A DNA stretch of 64,000 nucleotides from Multivorans sp965232105 (GTDB lineage: Bacteria; Acidobacteriota; Thermoanaerobaculia; Multivoradales; Multivoraceae). Positions 16,519-24,374 of the stretch are shown in pieces. Both the position numbers and the translations under genes were made by a program. The notes beneath the pieces were generated by a model. It was not told the origin of the DNA and ran no database searches. It was given only the letters and a program-made list of their open reading frames with translations. The DNA lies in contig OZ246956.1 of the NCBI GenBank assembly GCA_965232105.1, forward strand, positions 3,286,001-3,350,000, written 5' to 3'. How positions within the stretch are numbered: the stretch's first letter is position 1; each line of letters begins with the position of its first letter.

Positions 16519-17889
16519 CTACTCGGCCGGCGGCCCCGCGGGCGCTCGGACAGCGCCGGGAATGGACGTCATGCCGGTCGGCTCCTGGTCAGGGACGCGC
16601 AGCAGCGCGAGAATCAGCATGGCGGACACGTACATGGAGAGGAAGACGGTGAAGGCGAGGTCGTAGGTCCCGTAGCGGTCGAAGACGTACCCCGCGAAGG
16701 GTACGCCGAGGATCTGGATCGGCAGGAGCATCGGACTCATCAGACCCATGACCCGACCGAAGGATCGACGGCCGAAGCAGGCGCCGATCAGCGTTCCCCA
16801 GAGCGGCATCATCCCACCCATGCCGAGACCGAAGATGGCGGCGGCGCCGATCAGCCCCGGGTAGCTCTCGGCACGTAGCAGGACGGTCGTCCCCGTGGCC
16901 TGGAGTCCGATCGCGAGCCACAACGCGCCGCGGCCGCTCAGGCGATCGCCGATCCAGCCGAACACGACCTTGCCCAGCACGCCCATCGCGGCGATGGCGG
17001 ACAGACTGAAGGCGGCCCGGAACGGCGCGAACCCCAAATCCGTCGCGTGCGCGATGACGTGGGTGAGGATCGCCGAGTTCGAACAGAAATTCATCGACAC
17101 GACCAGGGTGATGACCCAGAAGTTCCGGTTGGCCAGGGGCTCGGTCCAGTCGAGGCGCCGGCGTCTCGGCGGTGCGGCGGCAACGGCAAGAGCTGGCGCC
17201 ACCGGCTCCACGCCGGCCGGGCCTTCGCCGGGAGCGGGAGTCGGGGTCCATTCCGGGACGTCGGAGGTCGCGTCGCCGTCGGGGTGTAGCCCTAAGTCCT
17301 CCGGCCGGTCGACGACCCATCGACGCACTGCTGGAAGCACGAAGAGCAGGGTCAGCGCGCCGTAGAGCACGAAGGTGCCGCGCCAGCCGACCCAGTCGAT
17401 CAGACGGGTCGCGACGGGCGCCATCACGACACCGGACAGCGAGATCCCCATCGTGGCGATACCGAGAGCCATCGCGCGCCGGCGAACGAACCAGTTGGCG
17501 ACCAGGGTCGACGCCGTCACGCCCCCCACGAGAGCCGCCCCGAGGGCCAGGAACGTGCCGAGGACGAGATAGAACTGGCCCAGGTTCTGGACCACGGCCG
17601 TCAGCAGGAGGCCGGCGGCCAGCAGCCAGGTTCCCACCGTCATGATCCGCTTCGCGTGGCCATGGTCCAGGGCGTGGCCCAGGAAGGGCGCGACGAGGCC
17701 GTTCGTGATGCCGAAGAGGGCGAGGCCGATTCCAACGCCGGTTCGACCGCCGCCGAACTCGGCGGTCAGGGCGACGAAGAAGGCGCCGAAAGAGTAGAAG
17801 CCGAAGCCGACCGAGACGAAGAGCGCCAGGAAGGAGACACCGATGATCTTCCAGCCGTGGAAGACCGCGCTGGCGGGAGGCGTCCGCAA
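16519..17889 (-). CDS. Major facilitator superfamily transporter
   Basis: 456 residues if TTG 17889 is the start, 5 nt after the amidohydrolase stop; no ATG precedes the first helix. Twelve hydrophobic segments occur in two halves separated by a Pro/Ala-rich cytosolic linker. Half 1 carries GHALDHGHAKRIM and NWFVRRRAMALGIATMG; half 2 carries GWIGDRLSGRGALW, the MFS loop 2-3 motif. It resembles the oxalate/formate antiporter or monocarboxylate (OFA/MCP) groups. The substrate may be connected with the product of the upstream amidohydrolase. Confidence 0.88.
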   Translation of the reverse strand: MRTPPASAVFHGWKIIGVSFLALFVSVGFGFYSFGAFFVALTAEFGGGRTGVGIGLALFGITNGLVAPFLGHALDHGHAKRIMTVGTWLLAAGLLLTAVVQNLGQFYLVLGTFLALGAALVGGVTASTLVANWFVRRRAMALGIATMGISLSGVVMAPVATRLIDWVGWRGTFVLYGALTLLFVLPAVRRWVVDRPEDLGLHPDGDATSDVPEWTPTPAPGEGPAGVEPVAPALAVAAAPPRRRRLDWTEPLANRNFWVITLVVSMNFCSNSAILTHVIAHATDLGFAPFRAAFSLSAIAAMGVLGKVVFGWIGDRLSGRGALWLAIGLQATGTTVLLRAESYPGLIGAAAIFGLGMGGMMPLWGTLIGACFGRRSFGRVMGLMSPMLLPIQILGVPFAGYVFDRYGTYDLAFTVFLSMYVSAMLILALLRVPDQEPTGMTSIPGAVRAPAGPPAE

Positions 17890-17894
17890 GCTGT

Positions 17895-18875
17895 CTAGGA
17901 GTGACCGCGGGAGGAACTGGGTGCGCCGGCGTCCCCGCCGGCATCCGGCGCGAAGCGCCGGTCTCTGGCCTTCTGCCGCGGGCCGAGCAGATCGTCCAGC
18001 TTGAAGACGGTTGCCGCGTTCTCGCGCAGGAACTTCGGCCAGACGTGGTCCTGCAGCGGCAGGTCGTCCATCTCCGTGAAGATGCGCTCGTAGGAGAGGC
18101 CGGGGAAGTAGCCCGCGTACATGAACTTGTTCGGTCCCCGCTTGTTTGCGAACTCGATCACATTGCGGGGGTAGTGCTTGGGCGCCCAGGCCGAGGGCGA
18201 GTAGTAGAGGTTCGGCCACTTGAGCATCAGCTTGACGCACAGGTCGGTCCACGGATCGCCGCCGTGGCGCATGACGACGCGGAGTTCCGGGAAGAACCAG
18301 GCGACCTCGTCGAGCAGGCCGGGGTACTGGCACTTGTAGGGCACTCGTGGCCCCGGCACGCCGACGAGCATGTTGATCGGGATGTCGAGCTCGATGCACT
18401 TGGCATAGATCGGGTAGAAGCGCTTGTCGTCGATCGGTACCTGGGGATAGGCGAGGCAGGGGGCAGCCGATGCAGCGCGGATGTTGGGATGGAGCTTGAC
18501 CGTTGCCTCGAGCGCGCGGACGCCATCCATCCCGGCGTTCGGATCGACGCCGACGTTGCCGAAGAAGCGACCGGGGAACTCATCGAACAGCTTGAGCGCA
18601 GGCTCCGGATTCTGGGCGCTGACGCCGATCTGGGCGATCTGGACGCCGAACGCATCCATCATCGCGACGATCTCGCCTGGCTCCATCGGCCGGCCCATTC
18701 GCTGCCCGGCATCCTTGAAGAGGTACTGCGCCGGGTGGTGCGAGAACTCCTCCGTGCCGCTGTCGCGGCTGAGGCGACGGACCGCCTCCATTCCCATGCC
18801 GGCACCGCCGGCCGGGATGTCGAGGAACAGGTCGACGACGCCGATGTCCCTGGGTCTGCCCATGATCGCCCCCAT
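17895..18875 (-). CDS. Amidohydrolase family 2 (ACMSD-like metal hydrolase/decarboxylase fold)
   Basis: 326 residues; ATG 18875, or the second Met four codons on. Amidohydrolase_2 features: VVDLFLDIP start, FPGRFFGNVGVDPNAGMDGVRALE, YPIYAKCIELDIPINMLVGVPGPR, VMRHGGDPWTD with the barrel His, and MYAGYFPGLSYERIF near the end. The classical N-terminal HxH metal motif is not obvious, so catalytic competence is uncertain. The last codons (PDAGGDAGAPS) are encoded by a palindromic repeat also found at 58516 and partly at 62887. Confidence 0.85.
   Translation of the reverse strand: MGAIMGRPRDIGVVDLFLDIPAGGAGMGMEAVRRLSRDSGTEEFSHHPAQYLFKDAGQRMGRPMEPGEIVAMMDAFGVQIAQIGVSAQNPEPALKLFDEFPGRFFGNVGVDPNAGMDGVRALEATVKLHPNIRAASAAPCLAYPQVPIDDKRFYPIYAKCIELDIPINMLVGVPGPRVPYKCQYPGLLDEVAWFFPELRVVMRHGGDPWTDLCVKLMLKWPNLYYSPSAWAPKHYPRNVIEFANKRGPNKFMYAGYFPGLSYERIFTEMDDLPLQDHVWPKFLRENAATVFKLDDLLGPRQKARDRRFAPDAGGDAGAPSSSRGHS
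17916..17961. repeat. Palindromic repeat, copy B, inside a gene 3' end
   Basis: On the minus strand: a 7-bp stem with TTC loop (CCGGCGC/GCGCCGG), then GATGCCGGC-GGGGAC-GCCGGC and GCACCCAGT. It shares CCGGATGCCGGC...GCCGGCGCACCCAGT with 58516-58548. Confidence 0.6.
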
Positions 18876-18936
18876 CTGGTTCGAGTGGGCCGCGCCGGCG
18901 CGACTCGCTGGAGAAGACGCGCCGGAAGAAGCGGAA

Positions 18937-21102
18937 TCAGGCTTCCGGTTCGCCGGCCTTGCGCTTGTCGTCGAGAGCCGACATCAGGCCGACCTCGTTC
19001 AGGTAGGTGCCGGCCTTCGCGTCCTTGGCCGCCTCGACCTGCGCGTCGCTCGCGCCGGCTTCGGCGAGAGCGGAGAAGGGGCACCTGCCCGCCGCGGTCG
19101 CGGCCTTGGTTTCGGCCTCGGCGACTTCGGTTGCCTGCGTCCCGTCGTCCTTGCCGATCTCGTAGGCCGCGATCATCTGCTCCATCAGCTCGCGGCCGAG
19201 TTCGATGCCCTCCTCGACCGTCTTGATGCCGATCTGCGGGACGTGCTTCTCACGGGCCACCAGTTCGATGCGCTCCTGGGTCCGGTCCCGCATGAAGCCG
19301 GCGGGAACCCGGAGAATGCGCTCGACGGCTTCGGCCGTCCACTCGTGGTTCGAGAGCAGCGGTACGCGCTCGTCGTCGCGGGCGATCAGCTTCCGCTCGT
19401 CCGCGGGCGACTCGGCGGCGGCGCCGTTGCCGGTCACCTCCGCCGCCTGCTCACGGGCCTCGATCGTGACCGGCTCGCCTGTCTCGTCCTCGATCATCAC
19501 GCGCGCGAACTCGAAGGTGACGGTAGGCAGCTTGCTCATCCGCGCCTTCTTCTCGATCCGCGCCTTGGCGCGGCGGCGGCGATAGGCGTCCTCGATCGTC
19601 TTGAGGGCCAGGCGCGCGTCCGCTGTCCACTTGAGCTTGCGGCCGTCATAGGTCGTCTCGACCTCGAGGCCTCCCTCCATCTCGGCGATCCGGTCGAGCA
19701 TCTCCTCCGTGATCTGCTCGAAGGACTCACTGCCGCAGACGCCGCAGCGGATCGGGTCCGGCTCGGCCGAGGTCACGCCGCACTTGCGGCAGATGAAGGT
19801 GGGCCGGCTGCGCGCGAGCTGCAGGGCGACCTGCTCGGCCAGCGCCTCCGTTTCGCGGGCGGTGTACTTCGGCATGTAGCGGTCCATCGCCTCGTCGAGC
19901 ACGTCGCTCGAGATCACGCTGTGGCCCTGCTCGACCGCCAGGCGGTAGAGCGCGGTGCGGGCGATGCCGCGCACCTGGTCGGGCACGCGCTCGAAGCGCT
20001 CCTCGGCCTCGGGCGTCCAGCGAATGCTCTCCTCGGCCTTGACGTCGAGTTCCGGGTACTCAAGCCGGGTGGTCAGCAGGAGGTCGCAGGGGCAGGAGCG
20101 GAGCAGGTTCTCGGCGTTGCTGCCGAGGCCGCTCTCGCCCTCGTCGCTGTGGACGCCGACGCGCCCGATGACCAGCATCCAGGGGTCGATCTTCCGGGCG
20201 TGATCGAGGACCTTCTGGAACGCCTTGCCGTCGAGGAGGGTCTTCGTCAGCTCGACGCCGACCTCCGTCGCCATCGTCTCCGCGACATCGAGGTGCGACT
20301 GGTAGATCTGCGCCAGACCGGTGTCGATGATTTCCTCGTGGAGCTGGTTCTGCTCCTCGAAGCGGAAGATCTTCGCCGCGCGCTCGGTCAGCACGTTGAC
20401 CACGCCCTTGAACACGGAGTAGTGCAGGTACGGGTCGTAGACGGAGATCGCCTCGACCTTCTTGCCGAACGTCTTCGCCAGGTCGATCGCGGTCATCAGG
20501 GCGCCGAAAGACTGGGGCGAGCCGTCGACGCCGACCAGGATCGTGTCGCGAGAGTCGGACTCGGCGTGGCCGTTGCCGTTGCCGTTGGTGGCCACGCCGT
20601 TGGCCTTCGCGGGTAGGCGCTTGATGACCAGAACGTCCTTGTCGGCGGTGCGGGCGACCCGCTCGCAAACCGAACCGATCTGCGTGTCGCGGACACGGCC
20701 GATGCCCATCACGCCGAGCACGGTGAGGTCGTACTCCGACTCGCGGATGTCGCGGACGATCTCGACGTGGTGCTTGCCGTCCATCATCTTCGGTTCGAAC
20801 TCGAGGTCGGCGTCGTCGCAGACGGCCTTCATCGGCTCGAGGTAGCTCTCCGAGATGAGTTCCAGGCCCATCGTGATCAGGGAGTCGTGGATCTTCCGCT
20901 GGCGGTCGAGCTCCGTCTCCTCGAGGTACTCGTCCGGCAGGGTGTACTCCATCTGCTTGAACCGGTAGTCGTGCATGCTTGCCGCGTAGACGTGGCAGCC
21001 GACCATGGTGGAGTCGAACTTTCGGCCCAGCTCGACCGCGGAGGCGATCGCCTGGTTCGAGTAGTCCGAGTTGTCGACGGGGACGTAGATCGTCTTGTAC
21101 AT
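18937..21102 (-). CDS. Tandem universal stress protein with zinc ribbon and three PCP_red-like segments
   Basis: 721 residues from ATG 21102. Two UspA domains (about 1-162 and 186-346) open with TIYVPVDNSDYSNQA and ILVGVDGSPQSFGAL; the second keeps the VIGRVGVHS ... GSNAENLL nucleotide-binding style. Three segments with the PCP_red-like W-T-x-[ED]-A pattern start at W362, W492 and W588. A zinc ribbon (C438, C441, C453, C456) lies between the first two. Near the C-terminus is RCPFSALAEAG, like the CPF motif of the 13298 gene. Proteins of this make-up have been annotated as protochlorophyllide reductase 57 kDa subunit. It follows the respiratory genes after a 74-nt gap and probably senses or assists them. 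Confidence 0.88.
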   Translation of the reverse strand: MYKTIYVPVDNSDYSNQAIASAVELGRKFDSTMVGCHVYAASMHDYRFKQMEYTLPDEYLEETELDRQRKIHDSLITMGLELISESYLEPMKAVCDDADLEFEPKMMDGKHHVEIVRDIRESEYDLTVLGVMGIGRVRDTQIGSVCERVARTADKDVLVIKRLPAKANGVATNGNGNGHAESDSRDTILVGVDGSPQSFGALMTAIDLAKTFGKKVEAISVYDPYLHYSVFKGVVNVLTERAAKIFRFEEQNQLHEEIIDTGLAQIYQSHLDVAETMATEVGVELTKTLLDGKAFQKVLDHARKIDPWMLVIGRVGVHSDEGESGLGSNAENLLRSCPCDLLLTTRLEYPELDVKAEESIRWTPEAEERFERVPDQVRGIARTALYRLAVEQGHSVISSDVLDEAMDRYMPKYTARETEALAEQVALQLARSRPTFICRKCGVTSAEPDPIRCGVCGSESFEQITEEMLDRIAEMEGGLEVETTYDGRKLKWTADARLALKTIEDAYRRRRAKARIEKKARMSKLPTVTFEFARVMIEDETGEPVTIEAREQAAEVTGNGAAAESPADERKLIARDDERVPLLSNHEWTAEAVERILRVPAGFMRDRTQERIELVAREKHVPQIGIKTVEEGIELGRELMEQMIAAYEIGKDDGTQATEVAEAETKAATAAGRCPFSALAEAGASDAQVEAAKDAKAGTYLNEVGLMSALDDKRKAGEPEA

Positions 21103-21176
21103 GGTGGTGTCTCTTCTGTAGACGGAGTGTCGGTTCCGAGAGCTGGGGTCAGGGGTGTTGTTGAACGGAGTCTTGA

Positions 21177-22970
21177 TCAGACTGCGGCGGCTTCGGTCGC
21201 GGTGAGGGTGTCGCCGGCTGGCGCCTGGCGCGCGCGGCGGCGGACCAGGAACACGACGAGCAGCTCGATCACGAGGACGAGGAAGGCGGCCCGCAGCACC
21301 GGAATGGTCGCCGTCTGCTCGACGCTCGGCTCGGTATAGACGTAGAACCAGGACGACAGGGCGCGCTTGTTGCCGCGCTCCCGGTTGAAGCCGTCCCAGA
21401 CGCTGAACGCGATCGGCGTGTACTGCTGCTCGGCGAAGCTGACGCCGGCCCGCGACGCGCGGCGCCGCTTGTAGGTCACCGTCCACTTGCCCTGGTCGTA
21501 CGAGGTCACGGCCTCGACGATGTCGGCCTCGGTGGGTTCGACCTGGTCGCTGCCGCGGCCGCGGAAGGTGTCCGCGACGCCGTAGGTCAGATTGACGAAC
21601 CAGAGATCGACCGGGTTCTGGCTGTCGCCGAACAGGAAGTACGGCTTGAGCTGGGGCTTGTCTTCGGGGGCCAGTGAAGCCGGGAACTGGAGCGCCACGG
21701 CATCGGAGAACTCGGCGCCGTCGCTGCCGGCGTCGCCGCCCCCGAAGAAGTCGTCGTCGCCACCGCCGAAGAAGTTGTCCGCGCTTTCATCGACCGTCTC
21801 GACGCCGAAGAAACCGGAATCGTCCTCCGGCGCCGCCTCCTCGACGCCGAAGAACCCGCCGTCATCCCCGGAAGCCTCCTCGACACCGAAGAAGCCGGCG
21901 TCGCCGTCCCCTCCGTCGTCGCCGCCGATTCCGTTGTCCTCGTTCCACATCGGTACTTCGAGGCTCGGGCTGTTCCGGCCGGCGTTGTCGGCGCGTAGAT
22001 CGTGCCAGCTCACGCGGAACGCGATCTCGTCCCGGTTGTAGACGGCCCGAGCCTCGACCGACGTGACCGAGGGGTAGAAGTTCCGCCCGGGCTCTGTGAT
22101 CTGGCCGACGAGGGGGAAACGGGTCATCGGCGCGTTCTCGAACTGGGCGTCGAGTGCTTCCGCGTCCTGCAGATCGAGTGGTTCCTCGGAGTAGACGGCG
22201 GTGATCAGGGTGCCGTAGCCCGGATCGTCGCCGTCGCCCAGGGAGTAGACGTAGTTCACCAGGTGCTGGCGGTCCTCGACTTCGAGCGAGTCCGCGTAGG
22301 ACGGCATCGGCGTGCCGTTCAGCCCGGTGGAGAAGGTGCGGTAGATGTCCTCCTTGGTCGGCCCGCCGCGGTAGGTCCAGCGCTCGGTCAGGTCTGCGAC
22401 CTTGATCGGATCACCCTTGTCGTTGACCAGGGTCGGTGCGGAGGGGCCGTCGCCGCGGCCGACCTCGCCGTGGCAGGCGGCGCAGCCCTGCTCCTCGTAG
22501 ACCACGCGGCCGCGGGCGATCGACTCCTCGGTCGACTCGAGCGGCGGGGGAATGTCGATCGGCTCGCCGTAGCGGTCCGGGTTCTCGAAGTCCGGCGAGA
22601 AGGACTTGATGTAGTAGATGACGTTGTCGATTTCGGTGCTGGTCAGGTTGGGCCAGCCCGGCATCGAAGTGTAAGGGGCTCCGATCTCGATCACCCGGCG
22701 CAGGTCGTCGTCCGTCGGCAACATGCCGTTCGGCGTGGTCCGGAACTTGTACTTGCCGGTCGTGAAGTCGCGGGGTTTCGGCTTGACCCGTAGCGTGGCG
22801 TAGCCGTTGCCGTCGCCCGTGTCTCCGTGGCACTGGCCGCAGTACTTGTCGTAGACGACCTTGCCGGCCGCTCGCTGCTCCTCGGTGCCGAGGTCGACCT
22901 GGGCGGCCAGCGGCGCGGCCAGGAACGCGGCAGCGAGCGCGGCCACGGTGCGGATGGAATGAGCAGCCAT
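21177..22970 (-). CDS. Dihaem cytochrome c with ethylbenzene-dehydrogenase-like haem b domain and FFG repeats
   Basis: 597 residues from ATG 22970 (TGATG with the previous gene). A signal peptide (1-23) is followed by two class I cytochrome c domains: CGQCH at 44-48 and CAACH at 163-167. From about 300 (SVEARAVYNRDEIAFRVSWHD) the sequence resembles the EB_dh haem b domain of type II DMSO-reductase gamma subunits. It is interrupted at about 350-419 by an acidic repeat: FFGVEE at 360 and 373, FFGVET at 387, then FFGGGD twice. One C-terminal membrane helix (about 557-580) anchors it, with the bulk outside the cytoplasm. Last cytochrome gene of the operon. Confidence 0.87.
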   Translation of the reverse strand: MAAHSIRTVAALAAAFLAAPLAAQVDLGTEEQRAAGKVVYDKYCGQCHGDTGDGNGYATLRVKPKPRDFTTGKYKFRTTPNGMLPTDDDLRRVIEIGAPYTSMPGWPNLTSTEIDNVIYYIKSFSPDFENPDRYGEPIDIPPPLESTEESIARGRVVYEEQGCAACHGEVGRGDGPSAPTLVNDKGDPIKVADLTERWTYRGGPTKEDIYRTFSTGLNGTPMPSYADSLEVEDRQHLVNYVYSLGDGDDPGYGTLITAVYSEEPLDLQDAEALDAQFENAPMTRFPLVGQITEPGRNFYPSVTSVEARAVYNRDEIAFRVSWHDLRADNAGRNSPSLEVPMWNEDNGIGGDDGGDGDAGFFGVEEASGDDGGFFGVEEAAPEDDSGFFGVETVDESADNFFGGGDDDFFGGGDAGSDGAEFSDAVALQFPASLAPEDKPQLKPYFLFGDSQNPVDLWFVNLTYGVADTFRGRGSDQVEPTEADIVEAVTSYDQGKWTVTYKRRRASRAGVSFAEQQYTPIAFSVWDGFNRERGNKRALSSWFYVYTEPSVEQTATIPVLRAAFLVLVIELLVVFLVRRRARQAPAGDTLTATEAAAV

Positions 22971-23791
22971 CAGTGCTGCCCCAGCGCGCGCGGCTCGAAG
23001 CCGTTGAAGTCGTAGATGAACAGGTTGACGTCCCACATCTCTTCCGTGGTGAGGAACTTCTCCCAGGCCGGCATCGCGCTGTCCCAGGGCGTTCCGCCTT
23101 CCGGGAGACCGGGACCGCCGAGGGCGATCCGCCAGTGGACGAAGGAAGACTGCAGGATCGGCAGGGTGCCGCTGTCGTTGAAGTTGCTGGGTACCGGGTT
23201 CAGGCCGTGGGCGAACATGCCGTCTCCGCCCATGCCGTCCCCGTGGCACCAGAAGCAGTTCTCGTAGTAGACGCGGCGGCCGTTCTCCAGGTGTTCCTCG
23301 TAGGCTTCCGGGTCGTCCTCGTGAAGATGGGTGTACGGGTTGTCCGCGGTCGCCATGTCGATCGTTTCGCCGTGAACCGTGATCGTCGCGTTCGGAGAAG
23401 GATGGACCTCCCGTCCGAAGCCGGGCGCCTCGAGCGGGACGTTCATGTCCGCGTAGACGTTGTAGGCGGCGAGCGCCGGCAGAGCGACGAGAAGCGCGGC
23501 GAGAGGGAGCTTGTAGCGCGGCTCGCGAATCAGGCGCACGATCGGCGAGGTGACCTCCGCCAGCCGCTCGCGACTCGACGAGGCGAAACAGACCAAGGCG
23601 AGAGTCGTGATTCCGAGGTAGATCGTCGCCACGGACTGGGGAATCGGGACCGTGAAGCCGTACTTGAAGAAGGCCCACAGCGCTCCCCAACTGAAGAGCA
23701 GCCAGGTCAGAGTGTTGGCGCGGCGCCAGACCAGCACGCCGGCGACCGCGGCCAGGGCAAGGAGAACCGGTAGGTTGAATCCGTCCATCAT
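22970..23791 (-). CDS. Membrane-bound monohaem cytochrome c
   Basis: 273 residues from ATG 23791 (the next codon is also ATG). Four hydrophobic segments (about 7-22, 28-46, 52-70, 95-112) precede an extracytoplasmic cytochrome c domain with CFWCH at 179-183. Downstream MPAW at about 246 offers the axial Met. The domain resembles ActE-type/cbb3 CcoP-type cytochromes, but the four-helix anchor is unusual. It overlaps the dihaem gene by 1 nt. Confidence 0.85.
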   Translation of the reverse strand: MMDGFNLPVLLALAAVAGVLVWRRANTLTWLLFSWGALWAFFKYGFTVPIPQSVATIYLGITTLALVCFASSSRERLAEVTSPIVRLIREPRYKLPLAALLVALPALAAYNVYADMNVPLEAPGFGREVHPSPNATITVHGETIDMATADNPYTHLHEDDPEAYEEHLENGRRVYYENCFWCHGDGMGGDGMFAHGLNPVPSNFNDSGTLPILQSSFVHWRIALGGPGLPEGGTPWDSAMPAWEKFLTTEEMWDVNLFIYDFNGFEPRALGQH

Positions 23792-23906
23792 CAGTTCCGA
23801 GGAGGTTGGGGGGCAGGTGGCCGCCCGTTTCGAGGGCGGTCACCATTCAGAACAGGGAGGCTCGGGTTGTTGTTCCTCATGATTTCAGGAATTTCTGAAA
23901 GTTCGG
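23792..23906 (-). promoter_or_regulatory. Intra-operon spacer with stem-loop and inverted repeat
   Basis: 115 bp, the longest gap between the cytochrome genes. Holds an 11-bp stem with one G-U pair and a 7-nt loop (23816-23844) and a 6-bp inverted repeat TTTCAG-6-CTGAAA (23883-23900). Could be a processing/stability element or a partial terminator that lowers expression of the last two cytochromes; no promoter hexamers are clear. Confidence 0.45.
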
Positions 23907-24374
23907 TCAGTAGCCCAGTTCGGTGTCCAGGGTGACGGTCGCTGTGCCGCCCTGGCTCTGCAGCCAGGCGATCACGGCTCTCATCTCATCGTCCGAAAAG
24001 CTGATCGGAGGCTCGTTCATCTTCTGCATGCCCTGAGCGAAGCCGGGAACGAGGAAGGCGTCCGGTTCGTACAGGGACTGGGCCAGGTACTCGATGTCGG
24101 ACATCCCCTCGATCCGGGCGCCGGCGCGCGAGCCGATGCCGTCGAAGCCCGGCGCGCGGACATCGTTGTGGCAGCTCATGCAGATGCCCCTGCCGTTGGC
24201 CAGTTCGAGGCCGACCTGGATGAGTTCTTCCGTCGTCATTTCGGCGCTGATCAGAACCGGCGGCGGAGGATGGACCTCCTTCTGGGGCACGATCTGGCCC
24301 AGGTACATGTAGAACGCCGTGGTGCCGAGCACCAGGGCGACCAGCTTGAGCGGCATCGGCAGGGTCAGCTTCAT
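23907..24374 (-). CDS. N-terminally anchored monohaem cytochrome c
   Basis: 155 residues from ATG 24374, overlapping the CydA-like stop by 4 nt. One N-terminal helix (about 8-26) is followed by a Pro-rich stretch and a cytochrome c domain with CMSCH at 65-69; GFAQGMQKMNEPPISFSDDEMRAVIAWLQ supplies the distal Met region. Tight coupling to the CydA-like gene suggests it is a subunit that brings electrons to, or takes them from, that protein. Confidence 0.88.
   Translation of the reverse strand: MKLTLPMPLKLVALVLGTTAFYMYLGQIVPQKEVHPPPPVLISAEMTTEELIQVGLELANGRGICMSCHNDVRAPGFDGIGSRAGARIEGMSDIEYLAQSLYEPDAFLVPGFAQGMQKMNEPPISFSDDEMRAVIAWLQSQGGTATVTLDTELGY

Noticed and set aside
18481..20616. A plus-strand frame of about 700 codons opposite the universal stress protein gene
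   Set aside because: Shadow frame; Leu/Asp/Val-rich with no recognisable motif, whereas the minus strand encodes clear Usp domains.
21720..21925. CRISPR or microsatellite repeat array
   Set aside because: The repeats are in-frame amino-acid repeats within a cytochrome gene, with no constant-length spacers.
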